Shown here: positions 31,718-40,550 of the stretch, piece by piece | How positions within the stretch are numbered: the stretch's first letter is position 1 | Layout: every line of letters begins with the position of its first letter | Notes under the pieces: model-generated | Told to the model about the DNA's origin: nothing | The model's database searches: none | What the model saw: only the letters and a program-made list of their open reading frames with translations | Position numbers and translations under genes: made by a program | From: Thermococcus gorgonarius | GTDB taxonomy: Archaea > Methanobacteriota_B > Thermococci > Thermococcales > Thermococcaceae | Reading direction: 5' to 3' | Assembly: GCF_002214385.1 (NCBI RefSeq) | Contig: NZ_CP014855.1 | Coordinates: 434,001 to 498,000, forward strand | DNA: 64,000 nucleotides

Positions 31718-33199
31718 ATGGAGCGCTACATACTCTCACTTGACGAGGGGACAACTTCTGCTAGGGCAATAATCTTCGACAGGGAGAGCAACATACACGG
31801 CATCGGCCAGTACGAATTCCCGCAACACTATCCGAGGCCCGGCTGGGTGGAGCACAACCCAGAAGAAATCTGGGAAGCTCAGATGAGGGCAATAAAAACC
31901 GCCATTGAGCACGCTAAAATAGAGCCGAACCAGATAGCCGCCATTGGAGTAACCAACCAGCGCGAGACAACGATTGTGTGGGACAAGAGTGGAAGACCAC
32001 TCTACAACGCGATAGTCTGGCAGTGCAGGAGAACGGCTGAAATGGTCGAGGAGATAAAGCGCGAATATGGAAACCCCATTAAGGAGAAGACCGGCCTCGT
32101 TCCTGATGCATACTTCTCGGCGAGCAAGCTCAAGTGGCTCCTCGACAACGTTCCCGGCCTGAGGAAGAAGGCTGAAAAGGGCGAGGTTCTCTTCGGAACT
32201 GTGGATACCTTCCTCATCTACCGCCTCACGGGGGAGCACGTTACCGACTACTCCAACGCCTCAAGGACGATGCTCTTTAACATCAAGAAACTCGACTGGG
32301 ATGAGGAGCTTCTCGAGCTGTTTGATATTCCTGAGGAGGTTCTTCCTGAAGTCAGGGAGTCTAGCGAGGTCTACGGCTACACCAAGAAAGAACTCCTCGG
32401 TGCAGAAATCCCGGTAAGCGGAGACGCCGGCGACCAGCAGGCGGCTCTATTTGGCCAGGCGGCCTTTGAGACTGGAATGGTGAAGGCCACCTATGGGACG
32501 GGGAGCTTTATCCTGGCCAACACGGGCAAGATGGTGCGCTACTCGGAGAACCTGCTCACCACCATCGCATGGGGTCTCAAAGGGAAGGTCAGCTACGCCC
32601 TTGAGGGGAGCATCTTCGTAACCGGCGCCGCTGTCCAGTGGCTCCGCGATGGGATAAAGATCATCAAGAATGCCGCCGAAACTGAAGAGCTTGCCACCAA
32701 ACTTGAGAGCAATGAGGGAGTTTACTTTGTGCCGGCCTTCGTCGGTCTCGGTGCGCCGTACTGGGACCAGTTCGCGCGCGGGCTGATAATAGGGATAACG
32801 CGCAGTACCGGCAGGGAGCACCTCGCGAGGGCAACACTAGAGGCGATAGCATACCTTACGAGAGACGTCATTGAAGAAATGGAGAAGCTCGTTGGAATCA
32901 AGGAGCTCCGCGTTGACGGGGGAGCGACTTCAAATGACTTCCTCATGCAGTTCCAGGCAGACATCTTGAACAGAAGGGTCATCAGACCCGTCGTGAAGGA
33001 GACCACCGCCCTCGGGGCGGCATATCTGGCAGGCCTCGCAGTCGACTACTGGGGCGGCCTCGACGAGATAAAGAGCCTCTGGAAGGTAGAGAAAGTCTTT
33101 GAGCCTAAGATGGACGAAGAAACCAGGGAGAGGCTCTACCGTAGCTGGAAGGAGGCAGTGAAGAGGGCGATGGGCTGGGCGAAGGTCGTTGGTTCTTGA
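31718..33199 (+). CDS. glpK: Glycerol kinase
   Basis: This 493-residue FGGY-family kinase converts glycerol and ATP to sn-glycerol 3-phosphate. [13 protein letters not shown] is the N-terminal phosphate-1 loop, VTNQRET and WQCRRT are the substrate-binding region, and [17 protein letters not shown] is the second signature. It is close to the T. kodakarensis enzyme. ATG at 31718 is preceded by GGTGAT and gives the usual N terminus; the frame extends upstream without a ribosome site. The two GDPD genes and unknown membrane protein upstream suggest a glycerolipid salvage locus. No glycerol facilitator gene is in the window. Confidence 0.96.
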   Translation: MERYILSLDEGTTSARAIIFDRESNIHGIGQYEFPQHYPRPGWVEHNPEEIWEAQMRAIKTAIEHAKIEPNQIAAIGVTNQRETTIVWDKSGRPLYNAIVWQCRRTAEMVEEIKREYGNPIKEKTGLVPDAYFSASKLKWLLDNVPGLRKKAEKGEVLFGTVDTFLIYRLTGEHVTDYSNASRTMLFNIKKLDWDEELLELFDIPEEVLPEVRESSEVYGYTKKELLGAEIPVSGDAGDQQAALFGQAAFETGMVKATYGTGSFILANTGKMVRYSENLLTTIAWGLKGKVSYALEGSIFVTGAAVQWLRDGIKIIKNAAETEELATKLESNEGVYFVPAFVGLGAPYWDQFARGLIIGITRSTGREHLARATLEAIAYLTRDVIEEMEKLVGIKELRVDGGATSNDFLMQFQADILNRRVIRPVVKETTALGAAYLAGLAVDYWGGLDEIKSLWKVEKVFEPKMDEETRERLYRSWKEAVKRAMGWAKVVGS

Positions 33200-33274
33200 T
33201 TAACTTTTTATTTGTCTATACTGAAAATGGGGCAACGTTTTTATTCAGAAGTGCGATTTTTAGACGGTGGGCGT

Positions 33275-33850
33275 ATGATAGTTGATCTATCCCTTCCTCT
33301 CGGCGAGGATACCCCGGTTTACCCCGGTGATCCTGAGATACGTGTAAGACCTTGGGCATTTATCGATAGGGACGGCTACTACATGAACTCTCTAAAGATG
33401 GGGGAGCACTCGGGAACCCACGTGGATGCACCCGCTCACTTTATCCCCGGTGGAAAGACCGTGGATGAACTTCCACTTGAGAAGTTTATTGGGAGAGCGT
33501 TTGTAATTGACGTCCGCTCCTCCACTGAGGGGCCGGTTACCCTCGATGAGATTCCCGACTCGGGGTACAGGAACAGGATAGTCCTCTTTCTAACCGGTGG
33601 AAGGGAGCTTTCCCCTGAGGTGGCCCTCTTTTTGGCCTCTGAGGGGGTTAAGGCCGTTGGAACCGACGCCATGAGCATAGGTAATGAGAGCGTTCACGTG
33701 ATACTCCTCTCGGAGGAGATCCCGATTTTTGAGAATCTAACCAACTTGGAAGAAGTGCTTGGGATGGAATTTGTTTTTATAGCTCTCCCCCTCAAAATAG
33801 AGGGCGGATCCGGGAGCCCCGTTAGGGCAGTTGCCATCCTTGAGGAGTGA
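33275..33850 (+). CDS. Cyclase/kynurenine-formamidase-family metalloenzyme
   Basis: This 191-residue protein belongs to the family of arylformamidase and archaeal 'cyclase' enzymes (PF04199). The metal-binding motif HSGTHVDAPAHF supplies two His and an Asp. DLSLPLGEDTPVYPGDP is the usual N terminus and GTDAMSIG the conserved C-terminal loop. Family members hydrolyse amides or isatin, or cyclise small substrates; this one cannot be assigned. ATG at 33275 follows GGTGGG. A TATA-like GTTTTTATTC lies 40 nt upstream, so it has its own promoter after glpK. Its stop abuts the coiled-coil gene on the opposite strand, which ends at 33851. Confidence 0.85.
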   Translation: MIVDLSLPLGEDTPVYPGDPEIRVRPWAFIDRDGYYMNSLKMGEHSGTHVDAPAHFIPGGKTVDELPLEKFIGRAFVIDVRSSTEGPVTLDEIPDSGYRNRIVLFLTGGRELSPEVALFLASEGVKAVGTDAMSIGNESVHVILLSEEIPIFENLTNLEEVLGMEFVFIALPLKIEGGSGSPVRAVAILEE

Positions 33851-34843
33851 TCATTCCTCTTCTTCGCCTGTGCTCTTTTCGATGATGCTCTTAAGAGCCT
33901 CGGCCAGTTTCTCGTTCCTGTCTCTGAGCTTTCTGTTCTCTTCTTCCAGTTTTTCAACTTTGTCCCTGAGTTTTTTCAGCTCTTCGATAAGTGGCGTTAC
34001 CTTGGATTTCGGTATGTATTCGGATTTCATGTTTTTGATTATTGAAAGGGCCTCTTCCAGGTTAGCTGCCCCGGTTATCTCCAAGAGTCTTTTCTCAACA
34101 GTTGAAAGCTTCCCAGAGCGTTTTTCGTACTCCAAAACACGCTTCTCGAGCTCTTTAACTTTTCTATCCATTTCCCTGTACTTCTCTAGTTCCTCCTTCA
34201 GCAGCCTTATTTCCTCCTCCCTGGCTTCAAGTGCCTTCTTCAGTTCGTGGTTCTTCACCACGAGCTTCTCGTATTTCTCCAGAAAGCCTTTGACTGAATT
34301 GGTGAGTTCAGTAGTGGTTCCGACCAGCGAGGAGAATAGCTTGCCCTCGATTTCAGATATTCTCCTGTCCACTATCTCGTTTACCTTTTCTTCGATTATT
34401 TTCGAGTACTGCCTTTCTATCTTGGATGGCTCGGGTACTCCAAGCTGAAGGCGCTCCTCCAGCTCGTTTATCCTTGGTATTAGGCTGCTAACTCCTTCAA
34501 CAAGAACCATCTTTCTCTGGAGTTCCTCAACGTTTGCCTCCAAAGATTTGATGCGCTTTTCCAGGGACGAATCCCTTTCCCGCATTTCTGTTCTTGTGGA
34601 ATCCAGATTTTGCTTGAGCTTCTCTATTTTCTCAGCGAGTGCGTTCTTCTCAATGTGGAACTCCCTTATTAATGCAGCCAGGGCTTGAAGAGAGAGAAGG
34701 GAGTAGTCTCTGAGCTCCTCCGCCTCCGGGATGATGGCCTTTACTGTGTCCCAGTCCCTAAGCGTCTTTAGCTCGGAGAGAATCTCGACGTGCCTTTCCC
34801 GGAGGTAGTCCCAGGTTATCCCTTGCCTTCCCTTGTCGAACAT
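33851..34843 (-). CDS. Long coiled-coil protein
   Basis: This 330-residue protein is coiled coil over nearly its entire length, with heptads of Leu/Ile and abundant Glu, Lys and Arg. The N-terminal 40 residues (MFDKGRQGITWDYLRERHVE) look less helical and may form a small domain; the tail has STGEEEE. It resembles archaeal structural/SMC-like coiled coils only in general character. ATG at 34843 is preferred; the frame runs on to a TTG at 34870. A TATA-like TATTTAAA lies about 34 nt upstream, within the gap shared with the divergent 5S rRNA gene. Confidence 0.72.
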   Translation of the reverse strand: MFDKGRQGITWDYLRERHVEILSELKTLRDWDTVKAIIPEAEELRDYSLLSLQALAALIREFHIEKNALAEKIEKLKQNLDSTRTEMRERDSSLEKRIKSLEANVEELQRKMVLVEGVSSLIPRINELEERLQLGVPEPSKIERQYSKIIEEKVNEIVDRRISEIEGKLFSSLVGTTTELTNSVKGFLEKYEKLVVKNHELKKALEAREEEIRLLKEELEKYREMDRKVKELEKRVLEYEKRSGKLSTVEKRLLEITGAANLEEALSIIKNMKSEYIPKSKVTPLIEELKKLRDKVEKLEEENRKLRDRNEKLAEALKSIIEKSTGEEEE

Positions 34844-34928
34844 GCCCCATCGATCTGGAATAGTTCTCAAAATTTAAATAGATTTTGTGTAGGTTGATAC
34901 ATTCGAGGGGAGTAACTCAACCGAAAGA

Positions 34929-34936
34929 TTTATAAA
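34929..34936 (+). promoter_or_regulatory. TATA box of 5S rRNA
   Basis: TTTATAAA with an upstream BRE-like CGAAAG stands 25 nt before the 5' end of the mature 5S rRNA, the canonical archaeal spacing for a strong stable-RNA promoter. Confidence 0.75.
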
Positions 34937-34960
34937 GTCACACCGGGGAGTATAAGTCGG

Positions 34961-35084
34961 TACGGCGGCCATAGCGGCGGGGTTACACCCGGTCTCGTTT
35001 CGATCCCGGAAGTTAAGCCCGCCTGCGTTCCCGGGTGTACTGCCCTCCGGGAGGGGGCGGGAAACCGGGAACGCCGCCGGCCAC
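34961..35084 (+). rRNA. rrf: 5S ribosomal RNA
   Basis: This 124-nt sequence begins TACGGCGGCCATAGCGGC and ends GCCGCCGGCCAC, so 5' and 3' ends pair in helix I. The loop segments CGAT and GGAAGTTAAGCCC are the conserved 5S core. The gene stands alone, not beside 16S and 23S, consistent with the separate 5S copy I recall for Thermococcales. Its exact 3' end may vary by a few bases. Confidence 0.95.
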
Positions 35085-35129
35085 TATCTTCTCCATCAGC
35101 TTTTTAATTGGAGCAGACTATCTACTCAC

Positions 35130-36668
35130 ATGAGCGACCCCTATCTGGAACTCGTGGGTCTCCTTGGAATTCATGAGAGAAAGGAACCTCTGTCAGCTGA
35201 AAGACGGGCCAGGGAGTTTTTGAAGCACCTCCAGGAACTGAAACCCGGGGACGAGGCTACCGTTAGGGGTTTTCTTCTTCTCAGGATTCCCCCAAATGCT
35301 CCCAAAGATGCAGTCTACTACATTCTCGCTCCCTTACCTCCCGGTGAGCTTAGAAAAGCTGGATATCAGTTTCCAAGGGCTTACGCCGTGGTAAGGATAG
35401 ATGACAAAACCGAGATAAAGGGGCGTTTGAGCTCTGGCTCATACGTAGAGGTAAAGGCCATTGTAGATGCCTACCCGTGGGGGAACCTAAAACTCCTCCG
35501 GGCGTTGCGTGTTAGTACCCTCCAATACTCCCAATACTGGGCTCAATACCGGGATCTCATGTTGAAGCCCAAGGAAGTGGAGGAGCTCATTGATGAAACA
35601 GTACACACCACAAAGAGCTTTCGAGACGCTCTCCTTTACTCTATCTACGGTGGAACTCCTCTTCTTGAGTCGCCAACCGGGTGGGGTGAAGGAAGCGAAT
35701 TCTCTCTCCTGAGTAGCAGGAAGAGAGAAGTGGGTTTAGTTACGATGTGGCGCATTCTCCGGGTTGTTCATTCCCTCTTCCCCTGGGAACTCCAGCTTAG
35801 GAAGGAGAGAAAGCTTCAATACTCTGATCCCTTCTTTGACTTGGATTTTACTGTGATTAACCCCAACCAAGAACCCTTCAGATATTACGTTCCCGGTTCC
35901 CCTTTGAGGATTTCAAAGTTTGCCCAGAGAGCCCTTGAGGGCAAGAACGCTATAGGTTTGTTGTCCCTGCCGAAGCGTGCCAGTCCGGTTGATGGGCTGG
36001 TCAGTATGGCGGAATTGCCCTTTGTTTTTATACCCCAGGAGGACGAGAGACCGTACCTCCAGGACACTAAGTTGCTCTCCAAGTTCATGCCGAATCTGAT
36101 AGCCACGATTTTCATCGAGCGGGAGCGGTACGGAAGTGTTTCAATCAGGGACAGCGAGGTTGAAATCCTCAGGAGGAAGTTTGAGGAATGGCTTATCGAA
36201 AAGAGGGAAGAATACGGTTGGAAGTTCGATGTTTTGACGATCCCAGGGGCTGTTTTGGACATCAGAAGAAGGTATGAGCTGACCCTTCGGCTCTTTGGCT
36301 CGGTTGGTCGTTTTAGGGGCAGGCTTGGACGGAATGAGGTTAGGACTGTTATGGAGGTGAACGAGGAAATTTTAAACGACTGGATGGTGGTTGTTGATAG
36401 CCTCCCCCAGAGCGAACTTCAGAAACTTCTGAGCCTTAAGGAATACCGGTTATACTTGCCGGCTGACAGGCGGATCGCCAAGGCCCTCGAAATCTTCAGG
36501 GACATCGAGGCAACCACGTTGAGCGGTGAAGTCGACAGGGTGGAGTTTCTGGATGCCCTTCTGAAGTTCGGTTTTTCCAGAGAATGGGCCGAGAGAACAC
36601 TGGAAAGGCTCATAAAGGAGGGATACATTTACGAGCCTGCAAGAGGAAAGCTTAAACTGGTGAGATGA
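35130..36668 (+). CDS. Unknown protein with OB-fold-like N terminus and MCM-like winged helix
   Basis: This 512-residue protein has no name I can give. Residues 35-130 read like an OB-fold (alternating beta-strands, GDEATVRGFLLLRIPP, YAVVRIDD, GSYVEVKAIVDAYPWGN). The last 55 residues form a winged helix (FLDALLKFGFSREWAERTL, IKEGYIYEPARGKLKL) much like that at the end of archaeal MCM helicases. The middle 300 residues carry no Walker motif that I can see. It ends 1 nt before rnp4, implying co-transcription with RNase P. A nucleic-acid-binding role is inferred. Confidence 0.72.
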   Translation: MSDPYLELVGLLGIHERKEPLSAERRAREFLKHLQELKPGDEATVRGFLLLRIPPNAPKDAVYYILAPLPPGELRKAGYQFPRAYAVVRIDDKTEIKGRLSSGSYVEVKAIVDAYPWGNLKLLRALRVSTLQYSQYWAQYRDLMLKPKEVEELIDETVHTTKSFRDALLYSIYGGTPLLESPTGWGEGSEFSLLSSRKREVGLVTMWRILRVVHSLFPWELQLRKERKLQYSDPFFDLDFTVINPNQEPFRYYVPGSPLRISKFAQRALEGKNAIGLLSLPKRASPVDGLVSMAELPFVFIPQEDERPYLQDTKLLSKFMPNLIATIFIERERYGSVSIRDSEVEILRRKFEEWLIEKREEYGWKFDVLTIPGAVLDIRRRYELTLRLFGSVGRFRGRLGRNEVRTVMEVNEEILNDWMVVVDSLPQSELQKLLSLKEYRLYLPADRRIAKALEIFRDIEATTLSGEVDRVEFLDALLKFGFSREWAERTLERLIKEGYIYEPARGKLKLVR

Positions 36669-37019
36669 ATGGGTAAAAGGGAACTCAGGGCAAGAGAGCA
36701 GAGGGAAAAGAAAAAAATAGCCGCGGAGAGGGTTGACGTTCTCTTCACTCTGGCTGAGAGGGTCTTTCCGTATGATAGAGATCTGGCCAAGAGATATGTT
36801 GAGATAGCCCTTGCCGTCCAGCAGAAGGCCAAAATCAGACTCCCCCGGAAGTGGAAGCGGAGATACTGTAAGAAATGCCACTCCTTCCTCGTACCAGGTG
36901 TTAACGCGAGAGTCCGGCTCAGGAGCAAACCCTATCCCCACGTTGTAATAAAGTGCCTTGAGTGTGGCAACATAATGCGCTATCCCTATCTGAGGGAGAA
37001 AAAGGAAAGACGTAACTAG
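36669..37019 (+). CDS. rnp4: RNase P protein component Rnp4/Rpp21
   Basis: This 116-residue zinc-ribbon protein binds archaeal RNase P RNA, with Rnp1, to help cleave tRNA leaders. The N terminus is two long basic helices. The zinc ribbon has KKCHSF and the CLECGN pair, so four Cys are available. The ATG is immediately after the upstream stop with GGTG upstream, supporting operonic translation. The stop overlaps the small minus-strand gene by 4 bp. Identification rests on the Cys pattern, the helix motif and the length. Confidence 0.92.
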   Translation: MGKRELRAREQREKKKIAAERVDVLFTLAERVFPYDRDLAKRYVEIALAVQQKAKIRLPRKWKRRYCKKCHSFLVPGVNARVRLRSKPYPHVVIKCLECGNIMRYPYLREKKERRN

Positions 37020-37183
37020 GTCTTCGATTCCTCTGCCTCGGCAACGGCTATTTTCATGAGTCCGTCCATGACGCTCTTCATTACGAGCTCGCTCGTGTCC
37101 TTTATCTCGCTGAGCTTTGCTTTTATCAACTTCCTGAACTTGGGGTTATGAACCGCTATCTCGGGTAGCTTTAGAGAGGCCAT
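37016..37183 (-). CDS. Small hypothetical protein, probably leaderless
   Basis: This 55-residue charged protein begins MASLKLPEIAVHNPKFRKL and has no family I recognise. Third positions are G/C-rich and codons are AAG, GAG, CTC, ATA and AGG, fitting real coding sequence. No ribosome site precedes the ATG at 37183; a TATA-like TTATTAC on the minus strand near 37207 would put the transcript start at the ATG. Its ATG is 4 bp from the ATG of the divergent ArlJ fragment. It could also be a spurious frame, since the opposite frame is itself damaged. Confidence 0.5.
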   Translation of the reverse strand: MASLKLPEIAVHNPKFRKLIKAKLSEIKDTSELVMKSVMDGLMKIAVAEAEESKT

Positions 37184-37187
37184 AAGG

Positions 37188-37670
37188 ATGGGTGCGGAGC
37201 CGGACTACGTTGGACTTGTAATAAGCAGAAACTTTGAGAGACTCGTCAGGCTCAGGAGAAAAAGACAGCAGAGCATGGCCAGCTTTATTGGCATAATCTA
37301 CGGTTTAACGGCTTCGTTTGCATTCGCCCTTGCCGCCTCGTTCCAAGTTGCCTACAGTATCAATACCCTTTTTGGTCAGCTGAACGTACCTACCGAGTAC
37401 ATTGGGGACATCATTCATGTTATCCCTCCTTCGGGAATGACCTTTGTCATGTACGTCATGCTCACAATAATGATAGTTCATTCTCTGCTTTCGGCCGTGT
37501 CAATCAAAGTCGCTGATGGAGGACACGTCTACGTTGCGATGAAATACTTTGTCATCCTTCTCTGGATATTCGCCGCCGGCATGTACGCAGGCCAAGTTTT
37601 GATGGAGAAGATGATGAATCTCGGAAGCGGTTCAACTCAGGTGCTTGCTGTACTCTTCCAGAGCCTTTGA
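37188..37670 (+). CDS. C-terminal ArlJ/T2SS F-type membrane fragment
   Basis: This 160-residue protein resembles the C-terminal part of the archaellum platform protein ArlJ (FlaJ), a T2SSF-domain membrane protein that is usually over 500 residues long. RLRRKRQQSMASFIGIIYGLT and the final segment MIVHSLLSAVSIKVADGG match ArlJ. The N-terminal T2SSF domain, and most of the second, are missing; an in-frame stop lies 36 nt upstream of the ATG. No arl genes flank it. It is probably a decayed piece, or a small derived membrane protein. The ATG has only a weak ribosome site. Confidence 0.6.
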   Translation: MGAEPDYVGLVISRNFERLVRLRRKRQQSMASFIGIIYGLTASFAFALAASFQVAYSINTLFGQLNVPTEYIGDIIHVIPPSGMTFVMYVMLTIMIVHSLLSAVSIKVADGGHVYVAMKYFVILLWIFAAGMYAGQVLMEKMMNLGSGSTQVLAVLFQSL

Positions 37671-37703
37671 CCAAAATTGTGATTAAGCCTTCGTCTTAGA
37701 TAA

Positions 37704-38375
<672 letters not shown>

Positions 38376-38389
38376 CCCGAGCGTTTAAG

Positions 38390-38398
38390 TTTTTATAT
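38390..38398 (+). promoter_or_regulatory. TATA box of C/D box sRNA 2
   Basis: TTTTTATAT lies about 25 nt upstream of the predicted 5' end of the guide RNA, immediately after the pcm stop. Confidence 0.65.
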
Positions 38399-38416
38399 CC
38401 TGCACTAACGGATATT

Positions 38417-38474
38417 GGCTATGATGAGATTGGCCTTTGGGGTCATCGATGCCCGGGATCGACGGCCTGAGCCA
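38417..38474 (+). ncRNA. C/D box guide RNA (candidate 2)
   Basis: C box ATGATGA (38421-38427) is a perfect consensus and D box CTGA is at 38467-38470. GGC before the C box and GCC after the D box can pair as a terminal stem. The internal C'/D' pair is degenerate (around GGGTCATCGATG). The intervening 39 nt has room for two guides. Position between pcm and the RuvBL gene with its own TATA box supports a monocistronic sRNA. The target was not identified. Confidence 0.72.
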
Positions 38475-38484
38475 CTCCGTCAAA

Positions 38485-38492
38485 TTTTTAAG
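38485..38492 (+). promoter_or_regulatory. TATA box of RuvBL-like gene
   Basis: TTTTTAAG lies 50 nt upstream of the ATG, so the predicted leader of about 28 nt includes GGGGGTG. Confidence 0.55.
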
Positions 38493-38542
38493 CCTTCTCC
38501 TTTTAGTAACCCTCGGGTAGATTAAGTTGTGGGGGTGATTGA

Positions 38543-39865
38543 ATGCCAGCGATCGAGGAGGTCACCGTGAGGAGCTTTGAGAGGATAGGCATGCACTCCC
38601 ACATAAAGGGCCTCGGCCTGGACGAGAACGGAAAGGCAAAGTTCATGGCGGACGGAATGGTCGGGCAGGTTAAAGCCAGGGAAGCCGCTGGAATAGCGGT
38701 CGAGCTCATAAAGCGCGGCAAGCTCGCTGGAAAAGGTATCCTGCTGGCGGGGCCGACGGGAAGTGGCAAAACAGCTATAGCGATGGGCATAGCGAGGGAA
38801 CTCGGTGAAGACGTCCCCTTTGTCCAGATTGCTGGAAGCGAGATCTACTCCTCCGAGATCAACAAGACCGAGTTCCTCAAGCAGGCCATGAGGAGGGCGA
38901 TAGGCGTTAGAATAAGCGAGGAGAGGAAGGTCTACGAGGGTGAAGTCAGGGAGATAAAGATCAACAAGACGAGGCATCCCTTCAACCCCTACATCGAGGT
39001 TCCGGAGAGCGTTCTCATAACCCTCCGCACGAAGGACGACGAGAAGACGATACGGGCCGGCAGGGAGATAGCCTACCAGCTCATGGAGATGGGTGTTGAG
39101 GAGGGCGACGTCATACAGATCGACGCCGAAACCGGCAGGATCTCCAAGGTAGGTACAACGAAGGAGGAAGAGGGGCTCTTCTTTAAGAGGAAGGTCAACC
39201 TGCCGAGCGGACCGGTTCTTAAGATAAAGGAGTTTACCTACACGGTTACGCTCCACGACTTGGACGTTGCCAACGCCCGCGGAAACATCTTCGGCCTGCT
39301 CTTCAGCACCGGGGCGGAGATAAGCGACGAGATAAGGCAGCGTGTTGATGAAACTGTAAAGAAGTGGATAGAGGAGGGCAGGGCAACGCTCGTCCCCGGC
39401 GTCCTCTTCATAGATGAGTGCCACATGCTCGACATAGAGGCCTTCTCGTTCCTAGCTAGGGCGATGGAGAGCGAGCTGGCTCCCATACTCATCCTGGCCA
39501 CGAACAGGGGCATGACGACCATCAGAGGAACGGACATAAAGGCCCCGCACGGAATCCCGATAGACATGCTCGACCGACTTTTGATAATCAACACCGAGCC
39601 CTACAAGAAGGAGGAAATCCGTGAAATCGTCAAGATCCGCGCCAGGGAGGAGAAGATAGAGATAAGCGAAGAGGCCATAGAATACCTGGCAGAACTCGGT
39701 GAGAAGACCAGCCTGCGCTATGCAGTCCAGCTCCTGGCACCGGCGAGCGTTCTGGCCAGGGGCGGGAAAGTAGAGAAGGAGCACGTAGAGAAGGCCAAAG
39801 AATACTTCGCCGACCTCAAGAGGAGCATAAACTTCGTGGAGAAGCTCGAAGGCATGCTCCAGTGA
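38543..39865 (+). CDS. RuvBL/TIP49-family AAA+ ATPase
   Basis: This 440-residue protein is the archaeal relative of eukaryotic RuvBL1/2 (TIP49). Walker A GPTGSGKT is at residues 70-77 and the DECH Walker B begins at residue 291. An insertion of about 150 residues between them contains the OB-like domain II of the TIP49 family, with SEIYSSEINKTEFL at its border. Eukaryotic RuvBL proteins assemble R2TP, INO80 and snoRNP-assembly complexes; the archaeal role is unclear. The start codon is behind GGGGGTG. A C/D box sRNA gene sits directly upstream, which is suggestive given the R2TP role in box C/D snoRNP assembly. Confidence 0.92.
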   Translation: MPAIEEVTVRSFERIGMHSHIKGLGLDENGKAKFMADGMVGQVKAREAAGIAVELIKRGKLAGKGILLAGPTGSGKTAIAMGIARELGEDVPFVQIAGSEIYSSEINKTEFLKQAMRRAIGVRISEERKVYEGEVREIKINKTRHPFNPYIEVPESVLITLRTKDDEKTIRAGREIAYQLMEMGVEEGDVIQIDAETGRISKVGTTKEEEGLFFKRKVNLPSGPVLKIKEFTYTVTLHDLDVANARGNIFGLLFSTGAEISDEIRQRVDETVKKWIEEGRATLVPGVLFIDECHMLDIEAFSFLARAMESELAPILILATNRGMTTIRGTDIKAPHGIPIDMLDRLLIINTEPYKKEEIREIVKIRAREEKIEISEEAIEYLAELGEKTSLRYAVQLLAPASVLARGGKVEKEHVEKAKEYFADLKRSINFVEKLEGMLQ

Positions 39866-39926
39866 GCATTTCTTTCCATTCCCTCCTATTCTATTATGCC
39901 TAATCTACCCATGTCCCCACAAACCG

Positions 39927-40547
39927 CTAGAGATGGATGAGGCCAGCTTTAAAAAGCGCACACAGGACGTCAAAGAAAGCCGAACCAAGCCAGTGGAGGA
40001 GGAAGCTCTGGAAGAAGCTCTTCCCTTTCAGGTCCATCCAGGCAAAAACCAGGCCTGCGAAAAATGAGTATGGGATTTCGGGGAGTGGTTTCCCGATGTG
40101 GACGAGGGTGTAGGGAACGTCCTGGGCGAATATGGCCAACCATCTGTTCTTCTCCGCGAGCGGGAACAGGAGAAACCCCCTGAAAAAAGCCTCGTGGGCG
40201 AGCATAACAACGCCAATAACCAGCTCTTTTTCGAAGAAGCTCACCCAGCCCAAATAAGCAAAGCGGGGGTAGTAGTTTCTCATTGATGGAACAAAGAGCC
40301 CTCCAAAGCTTGCAACAACGGCAAGGATCATCACAAGCCCGAAAATTTTCCAGTTGTCGTCTGGTAGTCTTAACCCCAATTCCTCCGGTCTAAAACCAAA
40401 GGCGGAGGAAACTGCCAAGGGGACTAGAAAGTACCAGAACAGAAGCCATGCCGCCCAGCGCTCCAGGCTCCCAACGAAAAAGCGCGGAATAAACGAGATG
40501 GGTAGCAGGATGATAAAAAGGGCGTAGGAGTTCCTGCGGAGGATCAT
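39927..40547 (-). CDS. CPBP-family intramembrane metalloprotease
   Basis: This 206-residue membrane protein has six to eight helices and belongs to the CPBP/ABI family (Rce1-like glutamate proteases). The first motif, normally EExxxR, is read here as HEAFFRG, so one of the two Glu is replaced by Ala. The later motif reads SFFAGLVFAW and the His in LVHIGKP and LLHW are in place. ATG at 40547 lies 4 nt after the stop of the upstream gene; TTG at 40550 is possible. It forms an operon with the unknown 303-residue protein. The substrate is unknown. Confidence 0.78.
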   Translation of the reverse strand: MILRRNSYALFIILLPISFIPRFFVGSLERWAAWLLFWYFLVPLAVSSAFGFRPEELGLRLPDDNWKIFGLVMILAVVASFGGLFVPSMRNYYPRFAYLGWVSFFEKELVIGVVMLAHEAFFRGFLLFPLAEKNRWLAIFAQDVPYTLVHIGKPLPEIPYSFFAGLVFAWMDLKGKSFFQSFLLHWLGSAFFDVLCALFKAGLIHL

Positions 40548-40550
40548 CAA

